64,000 nucleotides of DNA from Arthrobacter sp. Leaf337 (GTDB lineage Bacteria > Actinomycetota > Actinomycetes > Actinomycetales > Micrococcaceae), in NCBI RefSeq assembly GCF_001423745.1, contig NZ_LMPC01000026.1, forward strand, positions 187,250-251,249, in the 5' to 3' direction. Shown piece after piece: positions 7,679-17,214 of the stretch (position 1 is its first letter; each line of letters begins with the position of its first letter). Both the position numbers and the translations under genes were made by a program. The notes beneath the pieces were generated by a model. The model did not search any database. It was not told the origin of the DNA and worked only from the letters and a program-made list of their open reading frames with translations.

Positions 7679-8812
7679 TTAGAGGACGTCGGTGTCGCCG
7701 CTGGCCTTGAGCGCGTCCACGGCGGCTTTAACCCGCTGGGAGTTCGCCATGGTGGTGACCAGCAGGGCATCCGGCGTGTCAACGATAACCACGTCCTTGA
7801 TGCCGATCAGTGCAATAACGCGTTTGGTGTCCGTGACAACCACGCCGCTGGCGTTTTCGGTAAAGACTCGGGCACCTTCGCCGAGGACAGTGACATCGTC
7901 CACTTCCCTGGCACTGTTGAGCCGGCCCACGGAGGCAAAGTCCCCGACGTCGTCCCAACGGAAAGTGCCAGGCACGACGGCGACGTCCCCGGCCGCCGCG
8001 GCAGGCTCCGCCACCGCGTAGTCGATGGCGATCTTCGGAAGCGTGGGCCAAACGCGGGCCGTGACCTCGTCGCGTTCGTCAGTGTCCCAGGCCTGTGCGA
8101 TCTCCGTGAGCCCCTTGAAGAGTTCCGGCTGGTTTTCTTCGAGGTGTTTCAGCATGAGTGACACGGGCGCGACGAACATGCCTGCGTTCCAGACGTACTC
8201 TCCGCTGTCGACATACTGCTGGGCGACGTCCTCGCTGGGCTTTTCGACGAACTCCACCACGGCCTGCGCGCTCGGGGCGTTCTCGATGGACAGCTTCTGG
8301 CCCGCACGGATATAGCCGAACCCGGTGGACGGGTGCGTGGGCTTGATGCCGATGGTGACGATCTTGCCGGACGCCGCCGTGTAGATGGCCTCACGCACAG
8401 CGTCCTGGAAGAGGTCGTCCGGGCTGATCACCTGGTCCGCGGCGAAGGAACCCATGATGGTCTCCGGGTCCCGCTGGTACAGGATGGCTGCCGCGAGGCC
8501 GATGGCCGCGCCGGAGTCCTTGGGCTCGCTTTCCAGCACGAGGTTGGATTCCTGGACCTCGGGAAGCTGGCCGCACACCGCGCTCCGGTGGGCCACGCCG
8601 GTAACAACCAGCACGCCCTTGCCGGCAAGCGGCTCCAGGCGGTCGTAGGTGGCCCGCAACAGCGTGCTGCCTGAACCGGTGAGGTCGTGAAGAAACTTCG
8701 GGGCTGCTGCACGTGACAGGGGCCAGAGGCGGGTCCCCACTCCGCCTGCAGGAATTACCGCAATAAAACGGTCCAGCGGTGAATTCCGGCTTGTCACTAT
8801 GTCTGTAGTCAT
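7679..8812 (-). CDS. manC: Mannose-1-phosphate guanylyltransferase
   Basis: Makes GDP-mannose from mannose 1-phosphate and GTP for glycans and glycolipids. The nucleotidyltransferase signature is VIPAGGVGTRLWPLSR near residue 18, followed by a slightly unusual PKFLHDL in place of PKQFL. The sugar-binding motif VVEFVEKPSED is present. At 377 aa it is the GTase domain alone, without the isomerase domain of bifunctional ManC. I start at ATG 8812: a TAAAGT box (8821-8826) lies 8 nt upstream, suggesting a leaderless mRNA; TTG 8815 is the alternative. Confidence 0.9.
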   Translation of the reverse strand: MTTDIVTSRNSPLDRFIAVIPAGGVGTRLWPLSRAAAPKFLHDLTGSGSTLLRATYDRLEPLAGKGVLVVTGVAHRSAVCGQLPEVQESNLVLESEPKDSGAAIGLAAAILYQRDPETIMGSFAADQVISPDDLFQDAVREAIYTAASGKIVTIGIKPTHPSTGFGYIRAGQKLSIENAPSAQAVVEFVEKPSEDVAQQYVDSGEYVWNAGMFVAPVSLMLKHLEENQPELFKGLTEIAQAWDTDERDEVTARVWPTLPKIAIDYAVAEPAAAAGDVAVVPGTFRWDDVGDFASVGRLNSAREVDDVTVLGEGARVFTENASGVVVTDTKRVIALIGIKDVVIVDTPDALLVTTMANSQRVKAAVDALKASGDTDVL

Positions 8813-8968
8813 CAAGGCCTACTTTAGCCGACCACCACGCGGATACCGGCAGATGCCGCCCCTCCGCGCCCCGCCGACGGCCTTAATGTGGCGTTCGTCT
8901 CAAAAATGCGCAAAAACCGCGCGGGGAGGCGTCACCTAGGAGTTCCTGAATTGAATAAGCTGTGAGCG

Positions 8969-8986
8969 AAGCCTAGATTTAGGCTT
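8969..8986. promoter_or_regulatory. Palindrome upstream of sdhC
   Basis: AAGCCTA-GATT-TAGGCTT is a perfect 7-bp inverted repeat with a 4-bp spacer, about 84 bp before the sdhC start, in the 257-bp gap that must hold the sdh promoter. It could be a regulator site. No matching regulator gene is adjacent. Confidence 0.45.
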
Positions 8987-9069
8987 GAGCTTACGAGTGC
9001 TCTCGCAGCAGGCGTTCCCCCCGCGTGGATCCCATGCCAGCGCCGCTGTGTTGCAGGGAGGTTTATTCA

Positions 9070-9450
9070 GTGCCGACAAAACCAGCTGGCACCTTGTACC
9101 GCGGCCGTGAAGGCATGTGGTCCTGGGTTGGACACCGCATTACCGGTGTAGTGATTTTTTTCTTCTTGTTGGTCCATGTGCTGGACACCTCATTGGTGCG
9201 CGTGTCCCCAGAGGCATACACCGCCGTGATCGGCGCCTACAAGAACCCCCTGATGGCCCTGGGTGAAACGGGCCTCGTCGCAGCGATTGTTTTCCACGCC
9301 TTCAACGGCCTGCGGATCATCGCCGTCGACTTCTGGAAGAAGGGCGCGAAGTACCAGCGCCAGATGCTGTGGACGGTCCTGATCCTCTGGGTCATCGTCA
9401 TGGTGGGCTTCTCCATCCGCCACCTTTCCCTCGCCTTCGGAGGTCACTAA
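9070..9450 (+). CDS. sdhC: Succinate dehydrogenase, cytochrome b556 subunit
   Basis: Membrane anchor that binds heme and quinone in complex II. Three hydrophobic segments are visible (VIFFFLLVHVLD, ETGLVAAIVFHAFNGLR, LWTVLILWVIVMV), with heme-ligand candidates in VFHAFNGLRII and LLVHVLD. The GTG at 9070 is the start: GGGAGG precedes it and the product starts PTKPAGTLYRGREGMWSW, as expected for actinobacterial SdhC (126 aa). First gene of sdhCDAB. Confidence 0.93.
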   Translation: MPTKPAGTLYRGREGMWSWVGHRITGVVIFFFLLVHVLDTSLVRVSPEAYTAVIGAYKNPLMALGETGLVAAIVFHAFNGLRIIAVDFWKKGAKYQRQMLWTVLILWVIVMVGFSIRHLSLAFGGH

Positions 9451-9453
9451 GCC

Positions 9454-9948
9454 ATGACTGCAACCATTCAGAGTCCCCGCAGCGGAAAAGACGGCGGGAA
9501 GCCGGGCGCAGGATTGATTGCCCCCAAGTACCGCCGCAGCGGTGCCTCCAAGGGCAACTTCGAAATGGCGGCCTGGCTGTTCATGCGGCTTTCAGGCGTT
9601 GTCCTGGTGGTCCTGATCTTCGGGCACCTTTTCGTTAACCTCCTGGTGGGCGAAGGCATCCACGCTATCGACTTCGGTTTCGTGGCCGGCAAGTGGGCCG
9701 ATCCCTTCTGGCAGTTCTGGGACCTGGCCATGCTCTGGCTGGCCATGCTGCACGGCACCAACGGCGTCCGCACCATCATCAACGACTACGCCGAGAAGGA
9801 CTCCACCCGCTTCTGGCTGAAGATCGTCCTCTACGCCGCAACAACCGTCATCATCATCCTGGGCACCCTGGTGATCTTCACCTTCAACCCGTGCCCGGTG
9901 GACGTCAACGGCGTACCGCTGCCCGGCGGCTTCTGCCCCGCAGCCTAG
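9454..9948 (+). CDS. sdhD: Succinate dehydrogenase, hydrophobic membrane anchor subunit
   Basis: Second membrane anchor of complex II (164 aa). It has a polar N-terminus of about 35 residues, then three membrane segments (WLFMRLSGVVLVVLIFGHLF, FWDLAMLWLAMLHGTNGVR, IVLYAATTVIIILGTLVIF). Histidines in IFGHLFVN and LHGTNGVRTI are candidate heme or quinone ligands. It begins 3 nt after the sdhC stop and is followed by sdhA 119 bp downstream. Confidence 0.92.
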   Translation: MTATIQSPRSGKDGGKPGAGLIAPKYRRSGASKGNFEMAAWLFMRLSGVVLVVLIFGHLFVNLLVGEGIHAIDFGFVAGKWADPFWQFWDLAMLWLAMLHGTNGVRTIINDYAEKDSTRFWLKIVLYAATTVIIILGTLVIFTFNPCPVDVNGVPLPGGFCPAA

Positions 9949-10067
9949 CGGCACCTTCCCTTCCGGGGGGATCAGCTGTGCCCGCGCTGAGCGGGTCAAC
10001 GGTTTTACGGTGCGGGCTCCGCCCGCCCGTGGTTTTATAGCGAATTTTGAGAGAAAGAGCATCTGGT

Positions 10068-11867
10068 ATGCAGGTCCATAAGTACGACGTCGTCATCGTC
10101 GGTGCCGGTGGCGCTGGCATGCGCGCCGCGATCGAATCCGGTCAGCGCGCGCGCACAGCAGTACTGACCAAGCTCTACCCCACCCGCTCGCACACCGGTG
10201 CGGCGCAGGGTGGCATGTGTGCGGCACTGGCCAATGTCGAGGAAGACAACTGGGAGTGGCACACGTTCGACACGATTAAGGGCGGCGACTACCTGGTGGA
10301 CCAGGACGCGGCCGAGGTCATGGCGAAGGAAGCCATCGACGCCGTGCTGGACCTGGAAAAGATGGGTCTGCCGTTCAACCGCACGCCGGAAGGACGGATT
10401 GACCAGCGCCGCTTCGGCGGCCACACCCGTGACCACGGCAAGGCTCCGGTCCGCCGGGCCTGCTATGCGGCTGACCGCACGGGCCACATGATTCTGCAGA
10501 CCCTGTACCAAAACTGCGTCAAGCACAACGTGGAGTTCTACAACGAGTACTACGTCCTGGACCTCCTGACGGTCGAAGAGGACGCAGTCCGCGAAGACGG
10601 CACGCCCTACAAGCAGAAGCGTGTTGCGGGCGTCGTGTCCTACGACCTTGCTTCCGGTGAACTGCACGTGTTCCAGGCCAAGTCGGTGGTGTTCGCCTCC
10701 GGCGGCGCAGGAAAGGTCTTCAAGACCACCTCCAACGCGCACACCCTGACCGGCGACGGCATGGGCATCGCGTTCCGCCGCGGCATCCCCCTGGAGGACA
10801 TGGAGTTCTTCCAGTTCCACCCGACCGGCCTTGCCGGGTTGGGCATCCTCCTCTCTGAAGCAGCCCGCGGCGAAGGCGCCATCCTGCGCAACTCCGAGGG
10901 TGAACGCTTCATGGAGCGCTATGCCCCCACCATCAAGGACCTCGCACCCCGCGACATCGTGGCCCGCTCCATGGCCAACGAAGTCCGCGAAGGCCGCGGC
11001 TGTGGACCCAACAAGGACTACGTGCTCCTTGACCTGACCCACCTCGAGCCGGCGCACATCGATGCCAAGCTGCCGGACATCACCGAGTTTGCCCGCACCT
11101 ACCTGGGTGTGGAGCCGTACACGGAGCCGGTTCCGGTGTTCCCGACGGCCCACTACGCCATGGGCGGCATCCCCACGAACATCACCACCGAGGTCCTGCA
11201 GGACAACGACACCGTGGTGCCGGGCCTCTACGCGGCCGGTGAAGTGGCCTGCGTTTCGGTCCACGGCTCCAACCGCCTGGGCACCAACTCGCTGCTGGAC
11301 ATCAACGTGTTCGGCAAGCGCGCCGGCATCGCCGCTGCGGAGTACGCCAAGACAGCTGACTTCGTGGAGCTCCCGGCGGACCCGGAGGCGTACACCATCG
11401 AACTGCTGGACATCGCCCGCAACGGCAGCGGCGACGAAAAGGTGGCCGTGATCCGCAAGGAACTCCAGGACACCATGGACGCCAACATGCAGGTGTTCCG
11501 CACGGCAGACACGCTGAACCAGGTTCTCAAGGACATCGAGTCCTTCGAGGCGCGGTACAAGAACATCAGCGTCCAGGACAAGGGCAAGCGCTTCAACCTG
11601 GACCTCCTCGAGGCCGTTGAGCTGGGCTTCCTGCTGGAACTGGCCAAGGTCATGACGGTTGCAGCCCTGCACCGTGAAGAGTCCCGCGGCGGACACTTCC
11701 GCGAGGACTTCCCGGAACGTGACGACGAAAAATTCATGAAGCACTCCATGGCGTACAAGGACGACCACGCCCCGGCGGACGGCTCTGCAGAGGCAATCGC
11801 CGGCATCCGCCTAGCCACCAAACCGGTTGTCTTTACCCGCTACGAGCCGATGGTGAGGAAGTACTAA
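10068..11867 (+). CDS. sdhA: Succinate dehydrogenase, flavoprotein subunit
   Basis: Catalytic FAD subunit that oxidises succinate to fumarate. FAD-binding motif VVIVGAGGAGMRAAIESG is at the N-terminus and RSHTGAAQGGM holds the histidine expected to bind FAD covalently. Active-site motifs FQFHPTGLAG and SEAARGEGAIL are present, and the C-terminus ends TRYEPMVRKY. ATG 10068 follows GAGAAAGAG and gives 599 aa; an upstream in-frame TTG (10047) adds a non-family extension. sdhB starts 1 nt after its stop. Confidence 0.96.
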   Translation: MQVHKYDVVIVGAGGAGMRAAIESGQRARTAVLTKLYPTRSHTGAAQGGMCAALANVEEDNWEWHTFDTIKGGDYLVDQDAAEVMAKEAIDAVLDLEKMGLPFNRTPEGRIDQRRFGGHTRDHGKAPVRRACYAADRTGHMILQTLYQNCVKHNVEFYNEYYVLDLLTVEEDAVREDGTPYKQKRVAGVVSYDLASGELHVFQAKSVVFASGGAGKVFKTTSNAHTLTGDGMGIAFRRGIPLEDMEFFQFHPTGLAGLGILLSEAARGEGAILRNSEGERFMERYAPTIKDLAPRDIVARSMANEVREGRGCGPNKDYVLLDLTHLEPAHIDAKLPDITEFARTYLGVEPYTEPVPVFPTAHYAMGGIPTNITTEVLQDNDTVVPGLYAAGEVACVSVHGSNRLGTNSLLDINVFGKRAGIAAAEYAKTADFVELPADPEAYTIELLDIARNGSGDEKVAVIRKELQDTMDANMQVFRTADTLNQVLKDIESFEARYKNISVQDKGKRFNLDLLEAVELGFLLELAKVMTVAALHREESRGGHFREDFPERDDEKFMKHSMAYKDDHAPADGSAEAIAGIRLATKPVVFTRYEPMVRKY

Positions 11868-11868
11868 G

Positions 11869-12651
11869 ATGTCCGCCGAACTTGCTGAGCCAGCCTCAAA
11901 GATCGAACTGCCCGCACACATCGGAGGCGGCGGAGAGATTCCGACGTTCGACGTCACCCTGCGCGTGCGCCGCTACAACCCGGAAGTTTCCGAGGACGCC
12001 ACCTGGGACGACTTCAAGGTGACCATGTACGGCACCGACCGCGTGCTGGATGCCCTGCACAAGGTCAAGTGGGAAATTGACGGCAGCGTCTCCTTCCGCC
12101 GGTCCTGCGCCCACGGCGTCTGCGGCTCCGATGCCATGCGCATCAACGGCCGCAACCGCCTCGCGTGCAAGACCCTGCTGAAGGACCTGGACACGACCAA
12201 GCCCATCACCGTCGAGCCCATCAAGGGCCTGCCGGTGGAGAAGGACCTGATCGTGGACATGGAGCCGTTCTTCCAGTCCTTCCGTGAAGTCATGCCGTTC
12301 CTTATCAACAAGGGCCACGAGCCCACCAAGGAACGCCTGCAGTCCGCCGAGGACCGCGAACGCTTCGACGACACCACCAAGTGCATCCTGTGCGCCGCGT
12401 GCACCTCCTCCTGCCCGGTGTTCTGGACCGACGGCCAGTACTTCGGCCCGGCAGCGATCGTCAACGCCCACCGCTTCATCTTCGATTCCCGTGATGACGC
12501 CGGCGACATGCGCCTGGAAATCCTCAACGACAAGGAAGGCGTGTGGCGCTGCCGCACCACCTTCAACTGCACCGAGGCATGCCCCCGCGGCATCCAGGTC
12601 ACGCAGGCCATTGCCGAGGTCAAGCAGGCAATTCTGTCCCGCAAGATCTAG
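11869..12651 (+). CDS. sdhB: Succinate dehydrogenase, iron-sulfur subunit
   Basis: Iron-sulfur subunit carrying electrons from SdhA to the membrane anchors. The 2Fe-2S ligands lie in SCAHGVCGSDAM and NRLACKTLL. The 4Fe-4S and 3Fe-4S ligands lie in CILCAACTSSCPVFW and NCTEACPRGIQ. Length 260 aa with a short N-terminal extension is normal for actinobacteria. Last gene of the operon, followed by a strong hairpin. Confidence 0.96.
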   Translation: MSAELAEPASKIELPAHIGGGGEIPTFDVTLRVRRYNPEVSEDATWDDFKVTMYGTDRVLDALHKVKWEIDGSVSFRRSCAHGVCGSDAMRINGRNRLACKTLLKDLDTTKPITVEPIKGLPVEKDLIVDMEPFFQSFREVMPFLINKGHEPTKERLQSAEDRERFDDTTKCILCAACTSSCPVFWTDGQYFGPAAIVNAHRFIFDSRDDAGDMRLEILNDKEGVWRCRTTFNCTEACPRGIQVTQAIAEVKQAILSRKI

Positions 12652-12672
12652 CACCACCGGAACCAAAAGAAG

Positions 12673-12720
12673 TACGACGACGGCGCCTCTCACCTTTCAG
12701 GTGGGGGCGCCGTCGTAGTT
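12673..12720 (+). terminator. sdhCDAB terminator
   Basis: Long hairpin 22 bp after the sdhB stop: TACGACGACGGCGCC (12673-12687) pairs with GGCGCCGTCGTAGT ending at 12719, and an inner TCACC/GGTGGG pairing extends the stem. A short T run follows. Confidence 0.8.
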
Positions 12721-12759
12721 TCACGGCAATTTACCGGCACCAACTGAAAGGGTCCCCCC

Positions 12760-13530
12760 ATGTCCCGCTCCGAAAAAGTCAGCTTCGAAGGATCCACCGG
12801 AGAATTGCTCTCCGGCATCATCGATATCCCGGAAGGACCGGTGAAGGGCTGGGGCGTGTTCTCGCACGGGTTCACCCTGGGCAAGGACAGCCCGTCGGCG
12901 TCCCGGATGTGCAAGGCGCTGGCTGACAACGGCGTGGGGATGCTGCGCTTCGACAACCTGGGCCTGGGCGATTCCGCAGGGTTCTGGTCCGAAGGTTCCT
13001 TTAGCCACAAGGTGGCGGACACCGTCAAGGCGGCAGAGTTCATGCGGACCGAAGGGAAGCCGGTCTCGCTGCTGGTGGGGCATTCCTTCGGCGGTGCCGC
13101 CGTTTTGGCAGCAGCCAAGGAGATTCCGGAGCTCGACGCCGTGGCCACCGTGGGGGCGCCGTTCTCGCCGAAGCATGTGGCCCATGTCTTTGACGCTGCC
13201 CTGGACCGGATCCTGAGTGAAGGCAGCGCGGAAGTGGACCTCGGCGGCAAACGCGTGGAGATCCGCCGGCACTTCGTCGAGGACCTGGAGAACGCGGACC
13301 TGACGGACTGCATCAAGCAGTTGCACAAACCCCTGATGGTGCTGCACTCCCCCACGGACAACACCGTGGGGATCGAGAACGCCAGCACCATCTTCCAGAC
13401 GGCCCGGCACCCGCGCAGCTTCGTCTCCCTGGAAGGCAGCGATCACCTGCTGACCGGCAAGGGCCAGGCCGCCCGTGCGGCGAAGATTATTTCCGCGTGG
13501 GCCGATCAGTACCTCGACGCCGGCCGATAG
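12760..13530 (+). CDS. Alpha/beta hydrolase
   Basis: Serine hydrolase of the alpha/beta fold, 256 aa. The nucleophile elbow is VGHSFGGAAV, the acid is probably the aspartate in HSPTDNTVGI, and the histidine is in LEGSDHLLTG. The oxyanion loop region is FSHGFTLGKDSPS. In related proteins this domain is fused to an OsmC domain; here it stands alone. No signal peptide, so cytoplasmic. The last 44 bp overlap tail-to-tail with the BrkB-family gene. Substrate unknown. Confidence 0.85.
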   Translation: MSRSEKVSFEGSTGELLSGIIDIPEGPVKGWGVFSHGFTLGKDSPSASRMCKALADNGVGMLRFDNLGLGDSAGFWSEGSFSHKVADTVKAAEFMRTEGKPVSLLVGHSFGGAAVLAAAKEIPELDAVATVGAPFSPKHVAHVFDAALDRILSEGSAEVDLGGKRVEIRRHFVEDLENADLTDCIKQLHKPLMVLHSPTDNTVGIENASTIFQTARHPRSFVSLEGSDHLLTGKGQAARAAKIISAWADQYLDAGR

Positions 13531-14713
13531 CCAGGCCCTTGCGTTCCCGCTCCACCGGAGTCTTTCCCGGCTGGACCTGGCGCGAACCCCACCCGGTCGT
13601 TGCCTTGGCTGACGGGGCGTTCTTCAGGTCCTCTTCCCGGATGGCGGACCATGCCGCGGAGACCAGGTAGACCTGGCTGACCAGGTTGAACCAGATAAGC
13701 AGCCCGATGATGATCGCGAACGGCGCGAGAATCGGGTTACGGCCGGCGTTGGCAAGCAGCTCCGTGCTGAAGATCTGCAGCGCAGTGGTACCCACGGCCG
13801 ACAGGACGGTTCCTTCGAGTAACGCCTGCCGGGTAAGTTTCAGACCCGCCGCCAGCCTGAACATGATCAGCGCGGTGACCCAGCCCAACGCCAGCGGCAC
13901 TCCCACCTTGATGGCCGTGGTCAGCGGCCAGGCCATCACCGGATCCAACTGCAGCTGCTCAGTGACCCATCCCGCTGCGGTACCGAAGATCAAGGAAGCG
14001 CCGGCGCTGAGCACCAGCGCCACGCCAAGCAGCAGCAACGTGCCGGTGTCCCGCAGCTTCTGGACTACCGGATTCATCTTCAGCGGTCCGAGCTGCATCA
14101 CGCCCCGCAGGCCTTCCCGGACACCTGCTATCCAGCCGAGGGAGGTCACGATGGTGACGACGGCCGCGATCACCGCGGTCCATCCAAGGCCGGCAGGATT
14201 CAGCAGGTCCTGCGGGTCCACCAGGCCGTCGCCGCCGTCAACCTTCACGAGGCCCGGCGCGCTGGTCGCCACGCTGCTGACGATCCGGTCAAGCAGCGCC
14301 GGTTGGCCGCTCAGCAGCAGCCCCGCCACGGAGAAGCCCGTGGCCAGCAGGCCGGTGATGGAGAAGAACATGTTGAAGCCGATGCCGGCGGCCATGAGCG
14401 GCCCGTGCTGCAGGTTGTAGTGCTGGAATGCGCGCATGGGACGAAAGGCGTTCAGCCGGGCCAGCAGCCACTGGAACATTGCCATCAGCCCCGCCACGGG
14501 GCCGCCGCCGGACCTGCGTGCCTTGCTCCAGTCGACCTTCTTCCGGCTCACTTCCAGCTTCAGCCGGGCGCGCTCCGTGGGCAGCGGAGGATTATTCGCG
14601 GCCTGCGCCCCCTGTGCGGCCTGCGTCGCCGGAGCCGGACGCGCCTCGGGGGTGGTCAGTTTCGATACCAAAGTCGAGTTCTTCCCGTAGCTGCCAAATG
14701 CCATTGATGTCAT
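13487..14713 (-). CDS. YihY/virulence factor BrkB family membrane protein
   Basis: Polytopic inner-membrane protein of the YihY/BrkB family, 408 aa from ATG 14713. About six hydrophobic segments follow a cytoplasmic Ala/Pro/Arg-rich N-terminus of roughly 90 residues; family region begins near FQHYNLQHGPLMAAGIGFNM. The first ATG overlaps the end of the RNA-ligase-like gene by 122 bp; TTG 14671 (VSKLTTPE) is a reasonable alternative that shortens the overlap. The 3' end overlaps the convergent hydrolase gene. Function of the family is not settled. Confidence 0.85.
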   Translation of the reverse strand: MTSMAFGSYGKNSTLVSKLTTPEARPAPATQAAQGAQAANNPPLPTERARLKLEVSRKKVDWSKARRSGGGPVAGLMAMFQWLLARLNAFRPMRAFQHYNLQHGPLMAAGIGFNMFFSITGLLATGFSVAGLLLSGQPALLDRIVSSVATSAPGLVKVDGGDGLVDPQDLLNPAGLGWTAVIAAVVTIVTSLGWIAGVREGLRGVMQLGPLKMNPVVQKLRDTGTLLLLGVALVLSAGASLIFGTAAGWVTEQLQLDPVMAWPLTTAIKVGVPLALGWVTALIMFRLAAGLKLTRQALLEGTVLSAVGTTALQIFSTELLANAGRNPILAPFAIIIGLLIWFNLVSQVYLVSAAWSAIREEDLKNAPSAKATTGWGSRQVQPGKTPVERERKGLAIGRRRGTDRPTRK

Positions 14714-15302
14714 GCTCGTACAGCCCCATGCTAACCACAGGGAAGGTGGCCCGGTAATCCTTCAGCACCGTTTCGGCCTCATCCAGGCTCTCCGGCGCGA
14801 CATCGTGGGCAATGGTCACATGCGGGTGGTAGGCAAAAGGCAGTTCCCGTTCCAGCGGCCCGGTCTGCAGCTGTTCGTGCAGCTTCACGCAGTCACCAAA
14901 ACCGTCTTCAACCTTCAGGAAGACCACCGGGGATACGGGCCGGAAGGAGCCAGTCCCCGCGATGGTGACGGTAAACGGCTCCTGCCTGCGCGCGATCTCG
15001 CGGACATGGCATCGGGTAGCTTCCCAGTCTTTGGTGGGGGTGGTGGTGACCAGTGTGATGTGCGCGGGGATGACACCGGCCATGGGGTCCCCGAAGGAGG
15101 CCCGCCAGCGCCGCAGTTCCTCGGCAATGTCAGGTGGAAACCCCAGGATGACGCCGACGCTCATCCCGTCGGTCCTGGCCTGGCGCTTACCCGGCTCAGT
15201 GCCCCGGACCATGGCAGCGTTATCATCGGCGTCAACGAATTTTCCCTCGCCGCGGTATGCAGGGGAGTTTTCGTTTGCAGTGACTTTGCTGACGGACGAC
15301 AT
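14592..15302 (-). CDS. 2'-5' RNA ligase family protein (2H phosphoesterase)
   Basis: Two-histidine phosphoesterase fold, with both HxT motifs visible: PAHITLVTTT and YHPHVTIAHD. Members act on cyclic or 2'-5' linked phosphates of RNA; the substrate here is unknown. I start at ATG 15302 (236 aa), 5 bp after the trpS stop and with AGGAG at the end of trpS; TTG 15323 overlaps trpS. The C-terminus is Gly/Arg-rich and overlaps the start of the BrkB-family gene. Confidence 0.82.
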   Translation of the reverse strand: MSSVSKVTANENSPAYRGEGKFVDADDNAAMVRGTEPGKRQARTDGMSVGVILGFPPDIAEELRRWRASFGDPMAGVIPAHITLVTTTPTKDWEATRCHVREIARRQEPFTVTIAGTGSFRPVSPVVFLKVEDGFGDCVKLHEQLQTGPLERELPFAYHPHVTIAHDVAPESLDEAETVLKDYRATFPVVSMGLYEHDINGIWQLREELDFGIETDHPRGASGSGDAGRTGGAGRE

Positions 15303-15306
15303 GGGG

Positions 15307-16350
15307 CTAGCGGACTCCTGCAAGGCTCAGGGACGGCAGGAAGCCCATCCGCTCGTAGACCTGGCCGAGGGTCACGGAGGCGATTTCGCGGGCACGTTCG
15401 GCGCCCTGGGCCAGTAGCCTGTCCAGCTCGGCCGGGTCCGCCATGAGTTCATTGGTGCGGTCCCGGAGGGGCGTGATGAAGTCCACCATGACGTCGGCCA
15501 GGTCCTTCTTGAGGTGGCCGTACATCTTGCCTTGGTATTCCGCCTCAAGATCGGCCACGGACTTCCCCGTCAGCGTCGAATAGATGGTGAGCAGGTTGGA
15601 GACGCCGGGCTTGGCTTCGGCGTCGAAGCGGATTTCCGTTCCGGTGTCTGTCACGGCGGACTTGATGCGTTTCGCGGCGATCTTGGGGTCCTCCAGGAGC
15701 TGGATGGAACCGTGGGGCGAGCCGCCTGTTTTCGACATCTTGGCAGTCGGGCTCTGGAGGTCGTAGATCTTGGCGGTGGCCTTGAGGATGGTGGCCTCAG
15801 GCACCGTGAACGTCTGGCCAAAGCGGGTGTTGAAGCGCTGGGCCAGGTTTCGGGTCAGCTCCAGGTGTTGCCGCTGGTCCTCGCCGACCGGGACGAGGTC
15901 GGTCTGGTACAGAAGGATGTCCGCGGCCATCAGGGTCGGGTAGGCGAACAGGCCCAGTGTTGCGGACTCCGTTCCCGACTTCTGCGTCTTGTCCTTGAAC
16001 TGCGTCATCCGGGAGGCTTCGCCAAAGCCGGTGATGCAGTTCAGCGCCCAGGCCAACTGGGCATGCTCGGGGACATGCGACTGGACGAAGAAGATGCTCT
16101 TGTCCGGGTCGATGCCGGCCGCAATGTATTGGGCAGCCACCACGCGGGTGCGCTTGGCCAGCTCTGCCGGTTCGAAATCCACGGTGATGGCGTGGAGGTC
16201 GGGAATGAAGAATACGGCGTCGTATTCCGCCTGCATGTCAACCCAGTTGCGGACGGCGCCAATGTAGTTGCCCAGATGCAGGGAGTCCGCTGTGGGCTTG
16301 GCACCTGAAAGGATGCGCTTCTTGGTCACCGGGGTAGTCGAGCTAGTCAT
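15307..16350 (-). CDS. trpS: Tryptophan--tRNA ligase
   Basis: Class I aminoacyl-tRNA synthetase charging tRNA-Trp. The HIGH-like motif is in [11 protein letters not shown] and the KMSKS motif is [12 protein letters not shown] 16350 ([16 protein letters not shown]) gives 347 aa and avoids the overlap with xth that the longer frame (16425) would need. Downstream, the 2H-phosphoesterase gene starts within a few bases, so the two are probably one transcript. Confidence 0.95.
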   Translation of the reverse strand: MTSSTTPVTKKRILSGAKPTADSLHLGNYIGAVRNWVDMQAEYDAVFFIPDLHAITVDFEPAELAKRTRVVAAQYIAAGIDPDKSIFFVQSHVPEHAQLAWALNCITGFGEASRMTQFKDKTQKSGTESATLGLFAYPTLMAADILLYQTDLVPVGEDQRQHLELTRNLAQRFNTRFGQTFTVPEATILKATAKIYDLQSPTAKMSKTGGSPHGSIQLLEDPKIAAKRIKSAVTDTGTEIRFDAEAKPGVSNLLTIYSTLTGKSVADLEAEYQGKMYGHLKKDLADVMVDFITPLRDRTNELMADPAELDRLLAQGAERAREIASVTLGQVYERMGFLPSLSLAGVR

Positions 16351-16370
16351 TGTGAGAAAAACCTTCGGGC

Positions 16371-17204
16371 TTAGAGCTGGTAGTCCACTACCAGCGGGGC
16401 GTGGTCGGAGAAGCGGGTGTCCCATGACGGAGCCCGGTCCACCACTGCCGAAATTGCAGCGGCAGCGAGGGCGGGGGTGGCCATGTGGTAGTCGATGCGC
16501 CAGCCTGTGTCGGTGTCAAAGGCCTTGCCGCGCTGGGACCACCAGGTGTAGGGGCCTTCTACGTTTCCCGCCCGGCCCCTGTGGACATCCCTCCATCCGA
16601 TTTCATCGCCAAAGAAGCGGTCAAAGTAGGCGCGTTCCTCCGGGAGGAAACCGGCGCGCTTCACATTGCCCTTCCAGTTCTTGATATCCAGCTCCGTGTG
16701 GCCAACATTCAGGTCACCCACCACGAGGGCATGGTCGCTGTGCTTTGCCAGCTCCGGAAGGCGGGTGGTCATGACGTCCAGGAACCGGAATTTGTCGTCC
16801 TGCTTCGGGGTCCCGGCCTCACCGGAGTGAACGTAGGCGCTCACTACGGTCAACTGGGCGGCAGCACCGGCGGCATCCCTGACGCGGAAATCCGCCTCCA
16901 CCCAGCGTCCGGCGGTGGCAAAGTAATCGTCGCCGATGTGGGAGCGGGTAGCCAGCGGTTCCTCGCGGGAGGCAATGGCCACGCCCGCGCGGCCCTTGGC
17001 CTCGGCTTCCTCGTGCAGGATGAACCAGCCGTCGCCCAGGAGTTCGCGGACGATCTTGTCCGGTGCCCTGACCTCCTGCAAGCAGAGGATGTCCACCTCG
17101 CGCGGCTCAAGCCACTCCGCCATACCGTTCCGGTAGGCAGCGCGGAGGCCGTTGACGTTTACTGATGCGATACGAAGGTGGTCCTTCTTCAATGCCGAGA
17201 TCAC
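16371..17204 (-). CDS. xthA: Exodeoxyribonuclease III (AP endonuclease)
   Basis: Mg-dependent DNA repair exonuclease and AP endonuclease of the EEP fold. Motifs in order: [23 protein letters not shown] (metal-binding glutamate), [26 protein letters not shown] and [13 protein letters not shown] at the C-terminus. GTG 17204 gives 277 aa. A TAGAGT box (17212-17217) lies 7 nt upstream and overlaps the stop of the preceding gene, suggesting a leaderless start. Confidence 0.92.
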   Translation of the reverse strand: MISALKKDHLRIASVNVNGLRAAYRNGMAEWLEPREVDILCLQEVRAPDKIVRELLGDGWFILHEEAEAKGRAGVAIASREEPLATRSHIGDDYFATAGRWVEADFRVRDAAGAAAQLTVVSAYVHSGEAGTPKQDDKFRFLDVMTTRLPELAKHSDHALVVGDLNVGHTELDIKNWKGNVKRAGFLPEERAYFDRFFGDEIGWRDVHRGRAGNVEGPYTWWSQRGKAFDTDTGWRIDYHMATPALAAAAISAVVDRAPSWDTRFSDHAPLVVDYQL

Positions 17205-17214
17205 CCGCTCCACT

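Noticed and set aside
10035-11768. Long open frame of 577 codons on the minus strand opposite sdhA
   Set aside because: sdhA on the plus strand has every family motif; the opposite frame is a GC-rich codon-bias shadow with no recognisable domain.
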